From assembly GCF_003058265.1 (NCBI RefSeq), contig NZ_QBUK01000002.1, positions 62,001 to 126,000 on the forward strand: a stretch of 64,000 nucleotides of DNA, written 5' to 3'. The notes beneath the pieces were generated by a model. The model saw nothing but the letters and a program-made list of their open reading frames with translations, was not told where the DNA came from and made no database searches. The translations under genes and the position numbers were made by a program. Shown in pieces: positions 8,306 to 16,533 of the stretch (positions within the stretch are counted from its first letter, which is position 1; the number at the start of each line of letters is the position of its first letter). Source of the stretch: Flagellimonas amoyensis. GTDB taxonomy: Bacteria; Bacteroidota; Bacteroidia; Flavobacteriales; Flavobacteriaceae.

Positions 8306-9141
8306 AAGCGTACAGACCACATAGCGGATGGAAGAGCAAACTTCATGAAATCATCTATGAAGCGGACACCCCTGCGGGAAAACTGTTTGACATTGTACTG
8401 TTCTTTCTGATCATCATCAGTGTGGTGTTGGTCATGCTGGAAAGTATAGAGGAGGTGGACCAAAACCATCACAGATTGCTCCTGACCCTGGAATGGTGCA
8501 TCACGATTTTTTTCTCCCTGGAATACATTGCCCGCCTCATCAGCATCAAAAAACCGTGGAAGTACGTCTTCAGCTTTTATGGCATCATAGACTTTCTTTC
8601 CACCATCCCGTTGTATCTTTCCTACATCCTGGCCGGTTCGCAAGTGCTATTGGCGGTACGGGCCTTTCGGTTGCTACGGGTCTTCCGGATATTGAAATTG
8701 GTAAAATTTATCGGCGAGGCATCCCAACTGCAATCCGCCCTCAAGGCCAGCCGGACCAAAATCGCCGTGTTCATCTACGTGGTTTTGATCCTGTCCGTCA
8801 TTTTGGGCACCCTGATGTACCTGATTGAAGGTGATGAAGCAGGATTCACCAGCATTCCACGAAGCATCTACTGGACCATTGTCACCCTTACCACTGTGGG
8901 GTATGGTGATATTGCTCCCCAGACCCCTTTAGGGCAATTTTTGGCCACGGTAATCATGATCTTGGGTTATGGGATCATTGCTGTGCCCACAGGAATCGTG
9001 ACTGCCGAATTTTCCATGAGTAAAAAGGAGAAAGAAGGCTCCAATGTGGTCCACGTAAACACTCAGGCTTGTCCCAACTGCTCGGCTGAAGGCCATAGGG
9101 ACGATGCCACACATTGTTATAACTGCGGACATCCATTATGA
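8302..9141 (+). CDS. Voltage-gated-type potassium channel with C-terminal zinc ribbon
   Basis: A 279-residue six-segment channel. S1 is around 27-48. S4 has regularly spaced arginines (AVRAFRLLRVFRILKLVKF), and the pore has the K+ selectivity filter TTVGYGD followed by S6 (LATVIMILGYGIIAVPTGIV). After S6, a soluble tail carries CPNC...CYNCG, a small zinc ribbon. The start is a TTG at 8302 that shares bases with the preceding stop; the next Met falls inside S1, so TTG is the only start that keeps the N-terminal helix. Its stop overlaps the miaA ATG (ATGA). Confidence 0.88.
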   Translation: MKAYRPHSGWKSKLHEIIYEADTPAGKLFDIVLFFLIIISVVLVMLESIEEVDQNHHRLLLTLEWCITIFFSLEYIARLISIKKPWKYVFSFYGIIDFLSTIPLYLSYILAGSQVLLAVRAFRLLRVFRILKLVKFIGEASQLQSALKASRTKIAVFIYVVLILSVILGTLMYLIEGDEAGFTSIPRSIYWTIVTLTTVGYGDIAPQTPLGQFLATVIMILGYGIIAVPTGIVTAEFSMSKKEKEGSNVVHVNTQACPNCSAEGHRDDATHCYNCGHPL

Positions 9142-10061
9142 GCCAAAAAATCCTGTTAGCAGTGGTAGGTCCTACGGCGATTGGAAAAACTTCACTCGGT
9201 ATCCTCTTGGCCAAGCATTTTCAAACGGAAATCGTTTCTGCGGATTCCCGTCAGTTTTTTAAGGAAATGGAAATAGGTACCGCCGTGCCCTCTCCATCGG
9301 AACTCAATGCGGCCACCCATCATTTCATTCAACACAAGAGCATTTTTGAACCGTACTCCGTGGGCGATTTTGAACGTGAGGCCATGGAACTATTGGAAAC
9401 GTTGTTCCAAAAACATGATATTGTGGTCATGGTCGGCGGCAGCGGGCTCTATGTGGATGCCGTAGTGAACGGCCTGGATGAATTTCCCGAAGTTGACCCT
9501 AAAATCCGTGCTTCGCTGGACCACAGACTGCAAGAGGAAGGTCTGGAATCCCTCCAAACTGAATTGAAGCACCGAGATCCCGCGTATTACAATGTGGTTG
9601 ACCTGGACAACCCCCACCGGCTCATCAGGGCGCTGGAGGTGTGCATTGCAAGCAATGCCCCCTATTCCTCCTTCTTGGGCCACAACAGACCCGAGAGGCC
9701 GTTCAAAACGCTTTATATCGGTCTTGAAGCTCCAAGAAGCATCATTTATGAACTAATCAATGCTCGGGTGGACCTCATGATGGAATCCGGATTGCTGGAT
9801 GAAGCCACCAAACTACATGCCCATAAAGCATTGAATGCGTTGCAAACAGTTGGCTACAAAGAACTTTTTGAATATATTGACGGACATTGTTCCCTCGAAT
9901 TTGCCGTTTCGGAAATCAAGAAAAATACGAGACGTTTCGCCAAAAGGCAATTGACATGGCTGCGAAAAAACGAAGGCATACTCTGGGTGGAATACGATGC
10001 AGAACCGAACACCATGATCGAACAGATTACCAACCGACTCAAAACCGTGACCCATGCCTAA
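9138..10061 (+). CDS. miaA: tRNA dimethylallyltransferase
   Basis: A 307-residue enzyme that adds a dimethylallyl group to A37 of tRNAs reading UNN codons. The P-loop is VVGPTAIGKTSLGILLA. SADSRQFFKEMEIGTAVPS is the conserved Asp/substrate segment, and GGSGLYVDAVVNGLDEFP and TRRFAKRQLTWLRKN (tRNA-binding end) are present. Length is normal. Translationally coupled to the channel gene by ATGA overlap and to gluconokinase by an 8-bp overlap. Confidence 0.96.
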   Translation: MSQKILLAVVGPTAIGKTSLGILLAKHFQTEIVSADSRQFFKEMEIGTAVPSPSELNAATHHFIQHKSIFEPYSVGDFEREAMELLETLFQKHDIVVMVGGSGLYVDAVVNGLDEFPEVDPKIRASLDHRLQEEGLESLQTELKHRDPAYYNVVDLDNPHRLIRALEVCIASNAPYSSFLGHNRPERPFKTLYIGLEAPRSIIYELINARVDLMMESGLLDEATKLHAHKALNALQTVGYKELFEYIDGHCSLEFAVSEIKKNTRRFAKRQLTWLRKNEGILWVEYDAEPNTMIEQITNRLKTVTHA

Positions 10062-10551
10062 AAAGAACATCGTTTTGGTGGTCATGGGAGTGAGCGGCAC
10101 CGGAAAAACAACTGTTGGGAAATTGCTTTCCGAAAAATTGAAATACCCCTTTTTTGATGGGGACGATTACCATCCGGCGGAAAATATCAAAAAAATGCAG
10201 AGTGGCACTCCCTTGGACGATGACGACCGAAAAGGGTGGCTCATTCGGTTGAACCAATTGGCCCTGGAACACAAAAAATCGGGTGCCGTGATTGCCTGTT
10301 CAGCCCTGAAGAAAAATTACAGGGGACTTTTGAGGGCCGGTTTGGGGAACAATATACAGTTCGTTTACTTGAAGGGCTCTTTTGAACTCATCAAATCCAG
10401 ACTGGAGAGCAGAAAAGGACATTTCATGCCCTTACACCTCTTACAATCACAGTTTGACACCTTGGAGCCTCCTTTGAAGGCACTTACCTATTCAGTTGAG
10501 GCGAAACCTTCCAAGATAGTTGGGGACATTGTCAAAGAACTCAAGCAATAG
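10054..10551 (+). CDS. gntK: Gluconokinase
   Basis: A 165-residue kinase of the thermoresistant gluconokinase family, phosphorylating D-gluconate to 6-phosphogluconate. The P-loop is GVSGTGKTTVGKLL, the substrate motif is DGDDYHPAENIKKM, and ACSALKKNYRGLLR and KSRLESRKGHFMP complete the family pattern. It is last in the run that starts near 3.1 kb, just before a terminator. A GntP-type gluconate permease is encoded 40 kb away at 50.2-51.5 kb, which could feed it; no other gluconate gene is next to either. Confidence 0.92.
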   Translation: MPKKNIVLVVMGVSGTGKTTVGKLLSEKLKYPFFDGDDYHPAENIKKMQSGTPLDDDDRKGWLIRLNQLALEHKKSGAVIACSALKKNYRGLLRAGLGNNIQFVYLKGSFELIKSRLESRKGHFMPLHLLQSQFDTLEPPLKALTYSVEAKPSKIVGDIVKELKQ

Positions 10552-10574
10552 GGATACTGTCAACTTTAATCAAT

Positions 10575-10605
10575 AAAAAAGCCACCGATAAATCGGTGGC
10601 TTTTT
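10575..10605. terminator. Bidirectional rho-independent terminator
   Basis: Perfect stem GCCACCGA/TCGGTGGC (10581-10588, 10593-10600) with a TAAA loop, preceded by A6 and followed by T5. It serves gntK on the plus strand and rprY on the minus strand. Confidence 0.93.
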
Positions 10606-10624
10606 GTATTATATGAAGTGGATT

Positions 10625-11338
10625 TTATTGATTTTCGGCCTTGACCACCAAACGGAAACCTTCCCCGTGGATGTTCAAGATTTCCACCATGTCGTCACGC
10701 TTGAGGTACTTTCTCAGTTTGGCAATATAAACGTCCATACTACGTGATGTGAAGTAATTGTCATCCCTCCAGATCTTGGTCAGTGCCAATTCGCGGGGCA
10801 TGAGGTCATTTTCGTGGAGTGCCAACAAGCGCAAAAGCTCATTCTCCTTGGGCGACAATTTGATGGGATCCTCTTCTTTGAATTTCAGGAAGCGTAGTTT
10901 TGAGTTCAGGTGGAAATTCCCGATCTGGAACTCAAACTGCTTGCTGTCCGCCAAGGTACTGGATGCTTTTCTTTGAAGAATCGCCTTGAGTTTCATCAAC
11001 AATACTTCGGAATCAAAGGGCTTGTTCAAATAATCATCCGCACCTGCCTTATATCCCTTCAACACATCCTCTTTCATGGTCTTGGCGGTAAGGAAGATGA
11101 TCGGAATGTTCTCGTTCTTCTCGCGGATTTCCCTAGCCAAGGTAAATCCATCCTTGTAAGGCATCATCACATCCAAGATACAGACATCGTAATTGTCCTT
11201 CTTGAACTTTTCAAAACCTTCCATTCCGTTCTTGGCCAGAACAACATCAAAGTCGTTCATGTTCAAGTAATCTTTTAGGACAATCCCAAAATTTGGATCG
11301 TCTTCCACCAATAGTATCTTCTTTTTTTCTGTTTCCAT
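10625..11338 (-). CDS. rprY: OmpR-family response regulator RprY
   Basis: A 237-residue regulator. The receiver domain (about 8-120) has acidic VEDDPN, phospho-acceptor Asp56 in VCILDVMMP, Thr in FLTAKT and Lys in LNKPFD. A winged-helix DNA-binding domain (about 140-235) includes KLSPKENELLRLLALHEND and SRSMDVYIAKLRKYLK. It lies 9 bp downstream of the partner kinase gene rprX. RprXY is the conserved Bacteroidota two-component pair; the name follows the Bacteroides genes. Confidence 0.92.
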   Translation of the reverse strand: METEKKKILLVEDDPNFGIVLKDYLNMNDFDVVLAKNGMEGFEKFKKDNYDVCILDVMMPYKDGFTLAREIREKNENIPIIFLTAKTMKEDVLKGYKAGADDYLNKPFDSEVLLMKLKAILQRKASSTLADSKQFEFQIGNFHLNSKLRFLKFKEEDPIKLSPKENELLRLLALHENDLMPRELALTKIWRDDNYFTSRSMDVYIAKLRKYLKRDDMVEILNIHGEGFRLVVKAENQ

Positions 11339-11347
11339 AGTTTGATT

Positions 11348-12928
11348 TTAGATCAAGGGAAGTTTTATAAAGAACGTGCTTCCTTTTCCTTTTTCGCTCT
11401 CAGCGTAAACTTCTCCTTGATGATCTTCAATAATTCGTTTCACATAGGCCAATCCCAATCCGTGGCCTTTTACATTATGTATGTCACCGGTATGTTCCCG
11501 ATAGAATTTTTCGAACACTTTCTTCAGTACGGCCTTGCTCATACCTGCTCCTTGGTCCTGTACCTTGATGATGATATTGTTCTTCACCACCTCCGTGAAC
11601 ACATCAATTTTTGGGGTCTCGGGCGAATATTTCACCGCATTGTCCAAAATGTTCACAATCACATTTGTCATGTGCATATCGTTTGCGAGCACATCCGACC
11701 TTTCGGCATCCAAATGGGCATTCACATAACCTCCCCTATCCTGCACTATCAACTCCACATGGGCAATGGCGTCACCGATAATATCGTGCATGTCCACCCT
11801 GTCCTTGTTGATGTCCAATTGGTTCTTCTCCAATTTCGATATCCGCAGTACGTTCTCCACTTGGGCATGCATCCGCTTGTTCTCGTCCCTGATCATCCCC
11901 AAATACCGCAGCACCTTTTCCTTGTCCTCGATGGACTTTGGGTTTCGGATGGCTTCCACGGCCAAGTTGATGGTGGCTATGGGAGTCTTGAACTCATGGG
12001 TCATATTGTTGATGAAATCCGACTTGATCTCCGATATCCTTTTTTGCTTTATCAATTGATAGATGGCACTGGTATAGGCTATCATAATGACCAAAGTGAA
12101 AACCAAGGACAATAGCGCCATTTTCATGATGGAACTGAAAATGAACCTTTTCATGGTCGGGAAGGTCAGCAATAGTGAAAAACTGGTATATCCCTCACTA
12201 TCTTCAAAAATAGGGGCCTTATACATCTTCACTCCTGAGAACTTGAACTTGTTGGACCTTATCTTGGTGGGATATCCCTGACTGTACACCCCGTATTCGT
12301 AATCGATATTGATGTTCCTGTTCGACAGTTCTTGGCTCAGCAACAGTTCCAACTCTTGCTTGGACACCCTCTTGTGTATGGGCCTTGTCTTGGCATACTC
12401 CATGAAAACATCTTCCCAGGCCGCTCTTTCTATACTGGTAAGGCCACCTATCTTTTCCATTCGTTGGATGGGCGTAAGTCGATTGAAACTTTTCCCGTCC
12501 AAGCCATACTCTTCCTTGAACACGGCTTTGGTGCGCTTGCTCGTATAGTTTCTGAGGGTTGTGGTGTCCTCACCCGTAGTGTTATCAAAGAACGTTGATG
12601 ATATGTTGTAATCTTCCTCTAGGATTCCATGGGAATAAAAAAGAATCTCATCAGAGTTCAAATCCCTGTCCACAAACAAAAAATTCCGGAACTGTGTACT
12701 CTTCGGCTCGACACTATCCACCATGGAAGCCAGACGATCGGAATATTCTTTCATCTCCATCATCTCCACCCTGTCCGCCACTTTATCCAGAATGTCCGTT
12801 ACCGTCCTTGAGAACTGTTCTTCCTTGTCGTTTATGGATGTCCGTATCCAATAAACCTGAACGAAAATTATCCCTAAAAGGGATAAACTCATCAGAATGA
12901 CCAGAAGAACGAATAGCTTCTTGTTCAT
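11348..12928 (-). CDS. rprX: Sensor histidine kinase RprX
   Basis: A 526-residue membrane kinase. There is a TM helix at about 5-26, a 235-residue periplasmic sensor region, a TM helix at about 263-290, then HisKA with His311 in NMTHEFKTPIATINLA. The ATPase domain has N-box NVIVNILDNAVKYS, G1 VQDQGAGM, F-box FEKFYREH and G2 GHGLGLAYV. The periplasmic part has no recognised ligand domain. A -7 box (TAATTTTG, 12934-12941) lies 5 nt before the ATG. Confidence 0.93.
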   Translation of the reverse strand: MNKKLFVLLVILMSLSLLGIIFVQVYWIRTSINDKEEQFSRTVTDILDKVADRVEMMEMKEYSDRLASMVDSVEPKSTQFRNFLFVDRDLNSDEILFYSHGILEEDYNISSTFFDNTTGEDTTTLRNYTSKRTKAVFKEEYGLDGKSFNRLTPIQRMEKIGGLTSIERAAWEDVFMEYAKTRPIHKRVSKQELELLLSQELSNRNINIDYEYGVYSQGYPTKIRSNKFKFSGVKMYKAPIFEDSEGYTSFSLLLTFPTMKRFIFSSIMKMALLSLVFTLVIMIAYTSAIYQLIKQKRISEIKSDFINNMTHEFKTPIATINLAVEAIRNPKSIEDKEKVLRYLGMIRDENKRMHAQVENVLRISKLEKNQLDINKDRVDMHDIIGDAIAHVELIVQDRGGYVNAHLDAERSDVLANDMHMTNVIVNILDNAVKYSPETPKIDVFTEVVKNNIIIKVQDQGAGMSKAVLKKVFEKFYREHTGDIHNVKGHGLGLAYVKRIIEDHQGEVYAESEKGKGSTFFIKLPLI

Positions 12929-12933
12929 TGTGC

Positions 12934-12941
12934 CAAAATTA
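12934..12941 (-). promoter_or_regulatory. -7 box of rprX (TAATTTTG)
   Basis: Exact TAnnTTTG on the minus strand, five nucleotides before the rprX ATG at 12928. No good -33 TTG is seen at the usual distance. The 70-bp gap also holds TTTAACATTT (12946-12955) and its inverse AAATGTTAAA near 12989-12998, flanking a GGCCnnnGGCC centre, which could be an operator. Confidence 0.4.
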
Positions 12942-12998
12942 AAAATTTAACATTTAGGCCTTTGGCCGTTTAACCTAACCTTAACAAAAATGTTAAAA

Positions 12999-13586
12999 TT
13001 ATGTCGCCATTGCCATAAGTTTGGTGTGAAGTTCTTTAACTCGCTCCTTTACGGTTTCCAAATCTAGGTTCTCGATACAGAAATGGGCCAGATCCACTTT
13101 GTCCGCATCGTCCATTTGGTTTTTCATCCGTTCCAATACGGCTTTTGGCCCTACGCCGTCCCTTTCCATCACTCGGTTAAGGCGTACATCTAGAGGTGCC
13201 GTCACCAGAATGATGTGGTCGTAGTGGTCCTGGGACCCGTTTTCAAAGATCAGGGCGGTCTCCTGCACCACATATGGGGCGTTTTGGGCCTTGGCCCATT
13301 CCTTGAAATGATTTCTTACTGCAGGATGTACGATCGCATTCAGTTTTTGAAGCAATTCAGGATTCTTGAACACCTTTTCTGCCACAAAGGACCTGTTCAG
13401 CTCCTTGCCTTGGTATGCGGTTTCGCCCAAAAGACCTATTATGGCTTCCCTGACCTTGTCTGAAGAGGTCATCAATTGTTTGGCCTCGGAATCGGAATCG
13501 TAAACCGGCACCCCGAGTTCCCTGAACATTCTGGCCACGGTGCTCTTTCCGCTGCCAATTCCTCCCGTAAGTCCAACAATTCTCAT
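12999..13586 (-). CDS. coaE: Dephospho-CoA kinase
   Basis: A 195-residue kinase for the last step of coenzyme A synthesis. The P-loop is GLTGGIGSGKSTVARMF. SDSEAKQLM, LNAIVHPAVR and PYVVQETALIFENG are family signatures, with the lid near LNRVMERDG. The coaBC gene for earlier CoA steps is 6 kb upstream in the same minus-strand block. Its start overlaps the stop of the YbbR gene by 4 bp. Confidence 0.95.
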   Translation of the reverse strand: MRIVGLTGGIGSGKSTVARMFRELGVPVYDSDSEAKQLMTSSDKVREAIIGLLGETAYQGKELNRSFVAEKVFKNPELLQKLNAIVHPAVRNHFKEWAKAQNAPYVVQETALIFENGSQDHYDHIILVTAPLDVRLNRVMERDGVGPKAVLERMKNQMDDADKVDLAHFCIENLDLETVKERVKELHTKLMAMAT

Positions 13587-14542
13587 AACTGCTTCAATAC
13601 AAAATTGACCGTGTTGTTTTCCTGCAACCTTACATCATATACATTCTCGGGACGTTGGGTGATTTTGAGGAAAAGGGTACTGCCTTCGGACCCGTTCAGT
13701 TGGGCATAATCCGCTACCACTTCAAAATCGGCCTTGGAAATCTCCTTCAAACGATCTATCGTTGCCTTGCAGACCACTGTTACCCTATCCGGAAAGGTCT
13801 GTACCTGATATCCCTCGGGAATGTTCAATACCTTCACGGGGACCTCGAAAACCTTTTCCGAAAACTTGGCCACCCTTCCCGAAACAACGGCCTTTCCTGC
13901 AGAAAAGACACTGTTTTCCAACCCTTTGGGCAACTTCAGGGACACTTCGCGTGAAAAATCACTGGAAACATTGTTCATCTGCAGCACAGATGTAGTAATC
14001 TCATCGATGCTATCAATTTCCCTGCTTGGTCCTTTGACAACAATATGGTCCGGAGTGATCAAAATCCCTCCTTCCAACAAATAGTTTTGCTGGAGCTGGA
14101 GGTTCAGGTTTGCTTTGATGGGTATCTCTTTTGAGGCCACACGGTACATATCCACCACAAGTTCCCTTCTATCCAGATCCATCAACGAGATGTTCTGGGA
14201 CAGTTGCAGGTCCATTTGTTTGCGGAGCTCTTCACCGGCCAATACATATTTTCCATTTTGGAATGTGGTTTGGGACACATCCACATCAATGCGCTCCTTG
14301 AAAAAGTTATGGTACAGAAACTGGAACCCGCTGGCCCTGATCTTTGCTTGGATCACATCCTCCGAATCCTTGCCCAACAGAAGCGTGTCCGGCAAGTTTC
14401 TGTAATTGAGGATAAAATCGGTCCGAGATTCGTAGGATTCGGACAGGTTACTGATGAACCACGACAAAAATGAGCATAGCAGGAAGAGTGAGAACACTTT
14501 CACTTTCTTTTGGTTGAGCCCGCTCAGCAACTTCTTGAACAC
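13583..14542 (-). CDS. YbbR-like domain membrane protein
   Basis: A 319-residue protein with one N-terminal TM helix (VFSLFLLCSFLSWFISNLS) and several tandem YbbR-type beta repeats. GPSREIDSIDEITTSVLQM and VPVKVLNIPEGYQVQTFPDRVTVVCK are typical repeat sections. In Firmicutes, YbbR/CdaR proteins regulate the diadenylate cyclase CdaA. No cyclase gene lies nearby here, so that link is only by family. It is placed between coaE and a glycosyltransferase. Confidence 0.82.
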   Translation of the reverse strand: MFKKLLSGLNQKKVKVFSLFLLCSFLSWFISNLSESYESRTDFILNYRNLPDTLLLGKDSEDVIQAKIRASGFQFLYHNFFKERIDVDVSQTTFQNGKYVLAGEELRKQMDLQLSQNISLMDLDRRELVVDMYRVASKEIPIKANLNLQLQQNYLLEGGILITPDHIVVKGPSREIDSIDEITTSVLQMNNVSSDFSREVSLKLPKGLENSVFSAGKAVVSGRVAKFSEKVFEVPVKVLNIPEGYQVQTFPDRVTVVCKATIDRLKEISKADFEVVADYAQLNGSEGSTLFLKITQRPENVYDVRLQENNTVNFVLKQL

Positions 14543-14545
14543 TTT

Positions 14546-15553
14546 CTACTTTTTCTTGAAAAACAGTTTTGGAAACAGCTCCTCTGGTTCCTTGTTACTA
14601 AAAGTAAGCAAGATCGTGGACTTAAGAAAACCGACTCCATACCCATAAAATTGGGTCAATGCGGCATAAAGTGCCAAAAAAGCAACTTGGATATCCCTGT
14701 TTTTGATCCATGCATCGAGAAACAAAACCAAAAAATAAAAAATATAGAGCATCAAGGGAAGCCACATCCCAAAAAAAGAAATGACCAAGGACAGACCTAG
14801 ACCCAACATAAAAAGCGTTGGAAACCAATAGGTAGGTCTGGCGGTACCTGGATGCCATGTATTGAGAATGGGGCGTACCATTCCAAATTTGTTCACTTGG
14901 ATATAAAACTTGTTCCAATCGATACGCCTTTTGTGGTATACGAAGGCGTTGGGGAACAATCGGGAATCGAAACCCGCCTTCCAAATACGGAAAGTGAGGT
15001 CGGGGTCCTCTCCGGGGTGTATGCGGCCAAAACCACCCACTTTGGCAAAGGCCTCGCTGGAAATCCCCATGTTAAAACTTCGCGGCTGGAATTTCCCCAC
15101 TGCTTTTTTTCCTCCGCGTATCCCTCCAGTGGTAAAAAAGGAGGTCATCACATAATTGATTGCTTTTTGTACCGTGGTGAACGATTGGTCCGCAGCATCC
15201 GGTCCACCAAAACAGTGTACAAACTCCCTTTTGAGTTCCTTGTCCACTTCGGTGAGGTATTGTTGGGGAAGGATACAATCGGAATCCAGAATGATGAAGT
15301 AATTTCCCTTGGCCCTTTGCATGCCAAAGTTCCTGGAATCGCCGGGGCCTGAATTGGATTTGTAATAGTAGGAGATGTGGAGCTTGTCCTGAAACCCTTC
15401 CACTACCCTTTCCGAGCTTTCCGAAGAGCCATCTTCAACGATCACCACTTCAAAATCTTCCTTAAAATCCTGTTTCCGAAGGCTTTCCAAAAGCTCCCGG
15501 ATTTCTTCAGGCCTGTTGTACACAGGCACCACTATGGAGAAAAAGGTGTTCAT
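14546..15553 (-). CDS. Family 2 glycosyltransferase with C-terminal membrane helices
   Basis: A 335-residue GT-A fold enzyme. It starts MNTFFSIVVPVYNRPEEIRE, followed by VVIVEDGSSE and the metal-binding DSD in FIILDSDC. EDPDLTFRIWKAGF is the ED acceptor/catalytic segment. Two to three TM segments lie at about 240-290. It probably transfers a sugar at the cytoplasmic membrane face; donor and acceptor are unknown. An in-frame ATG at 15571 falls within the terminator of fabI, so 15553 is the better start. Confidence 0.88.
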   Translation of the reverse strand: MNTFFSIVVPVYNRPEEIRELLESLRKQDFKEDFEVVIVEDGSSESSERVVEGFQDKLHISYYYKSNSGPGDSRNFGMQRAKGNYFIILDSDCILPQQYLTEVDKELKREFVHCFGGPDAADQSFTTVQKAINYVMTSFFTTGGIRGGKKAVGKFQPRSFNMGISSEAFAKVGGFGRIHPGEDPDLTFRIWKAGFDSRLFPNAFVYHKRRIDWNKFYIQVNKFGMVRPILNTWHPGTARPTYWFPTLFMLGLGLSLVISFFGMWLPLMLYIFYFLVLFLDAWIKNRDIQVAFLALYAALTQFYGYGVGFLKSTILLTFSNKEPEELFPKLFFKKK

Positions 15554-15564
15554 GTGAAATAGAA

Positions 15565-15589
15565 AAGCCATCCCTAAAAAGGATGGCTT
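15565..15589 (-). terminator. Terminator of fabI
   Basis: Stem AAGCCATCC/GGATGGCTT (15565-15573, 15581-15589) with a 7-nt loop. On the minus strand it follows the fabI stop by about 20 bp and leads into a short T run. It also separates fabI from the glycosyltransferase transcript. Confidence 0.8.
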
Positions 15590-15608
15590 CCTGTATTATT
15601 TATGTTGC

Positions 15609-16421
15609 TTATTTGCTAAACTCATCGATTACCTCTTGGCTTACCCCGGTATTGGAGAACCCACCGTCATGGAAGAGGTTCTGCATGGTCACTTTTTTGG
15701 TGAGGTCCGAGAACAGGCTCACGGTGTAGTTGGCACAGTCATCGGCCGTGGCATTGCCCAAGGGGGACATCTTCTCGGCATAGTTGATGAACCCGCCGAA
15801 CCCTTTCACACCTTGCCCGGCCGTGGTCGGGGTCGGAGATTGGGAAATGGTGTTCACACGAACTTTCTTTTCCTTTCCGAAGAAATAGCCAAAACTTCTG
15901 GCCACGGATTCCAAATAGGCCTTGTTATCGGCCATATCGTTGTAATCCGGAAAGGTCCTTTGTGCCGCCATATAGGTCAGGGCCACAATGCTGCCCCACT
16001 CGCTCATGGCGTCGGCCTTATATAAGGTCTGCAATACTTTGTGGAAAGATAACGCGGACACATCCCAGCCCTTGGCGGTGAAATCGTAGTTCTCGTCTGT
16101 GTAGGCCCTTCCTTTTCTAACATTGACGGACATTCCTATGGAGTGAAGGACAAAGTCCAGTTTACCGCCCAAAACTTCCATGGATTGCTCCACGAGGTTC
16201 TTCAAGTCTTCTTCATTGGTGGCATCTGCCGGAATGATCTCTGAGTTGGTCTTTGCGGCCAGTTCCTTTATCTGCCCCATGCGCATTGCAATGGGTGCGT
16301 TGGTAAGCACAAACGTGCCTCCTTCTTCATGGACCCGTTCCGCGGTTTTCCATGCAATGGAATTTTCATCCAATGCTCCAAAAATGATTCCTCTCTTACC
16401 TTTTAAAAGATTGTATGCCAT
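15609..16421 (-). CDS. fabI: Enoyl-[acyl-carrier-protein] reductase FabI
   Basis: A 270-residue NADH-dependent enoyl-ACP reductase for the last step of fatty-acid elongation. It starts MAYNLLKGKRGIIFGALDENSIAW with the divergent Rossmann glycine pattern of FabI. The catalytic pair is Tyr160 and Lys167 (Y-x6-K in YNDMADNK). Next come INTISQSPTPTTAGQGV-like residues (here VNTISQSPT...) and SPLGNATADDCA. An upstream Met at 16451 would add ten residues, but a promoter at 16449-16481 overlaps it, so 16421 is chosen. Confidence 0.96.
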   Translation of the reverse strand: MAYNLLKGKRGIIFGALDENSIAWKTAERVHEEGGTFVLTNAPIAMRMGQIKELAAKTNSEIIPADATNEEDLKNLVEQSMEVLGGKLDFVLHSIGMSVNVRKGRAYTDENYDFTAKGWDVSALSFHKVLQTLYKADAMSEWGSIVALTYMAAQRTFPDYNDMADNKAYLESVARSFGYFFGKEKKVRVNTISQSPTPTTAGQGVKGFGGFINYAEKMSPLGNATADDCANYTVSLFSDLTKKVTMQNLFHDGGFSNTGVSQEVIDEFSK

Positions 16422-16448
16422 ATGTTCTTTCAATTGTTGATTGTGGGA

Positions 16449-16481
16449 CAAAGATATTTATTCTGATTCACTATTGCCCAA
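16449..16481 (-). promoter_or_regulatory. Promoter of fabI
   Basis: On the minus strand TTG (16479-16481), 22 bp, then TATCTTTG (16449-16456) is a full two-part match. The -7 box ends 27 bp before the fabI ATG, leaving a leader of about 20 nt. Confidence 0.65.
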
Positions 16482-16533
16482 TAAAAGCGCAAAAGACCGC
16501 TGCACTAAAAGAATAGAGGAAAAAGATTCATAA

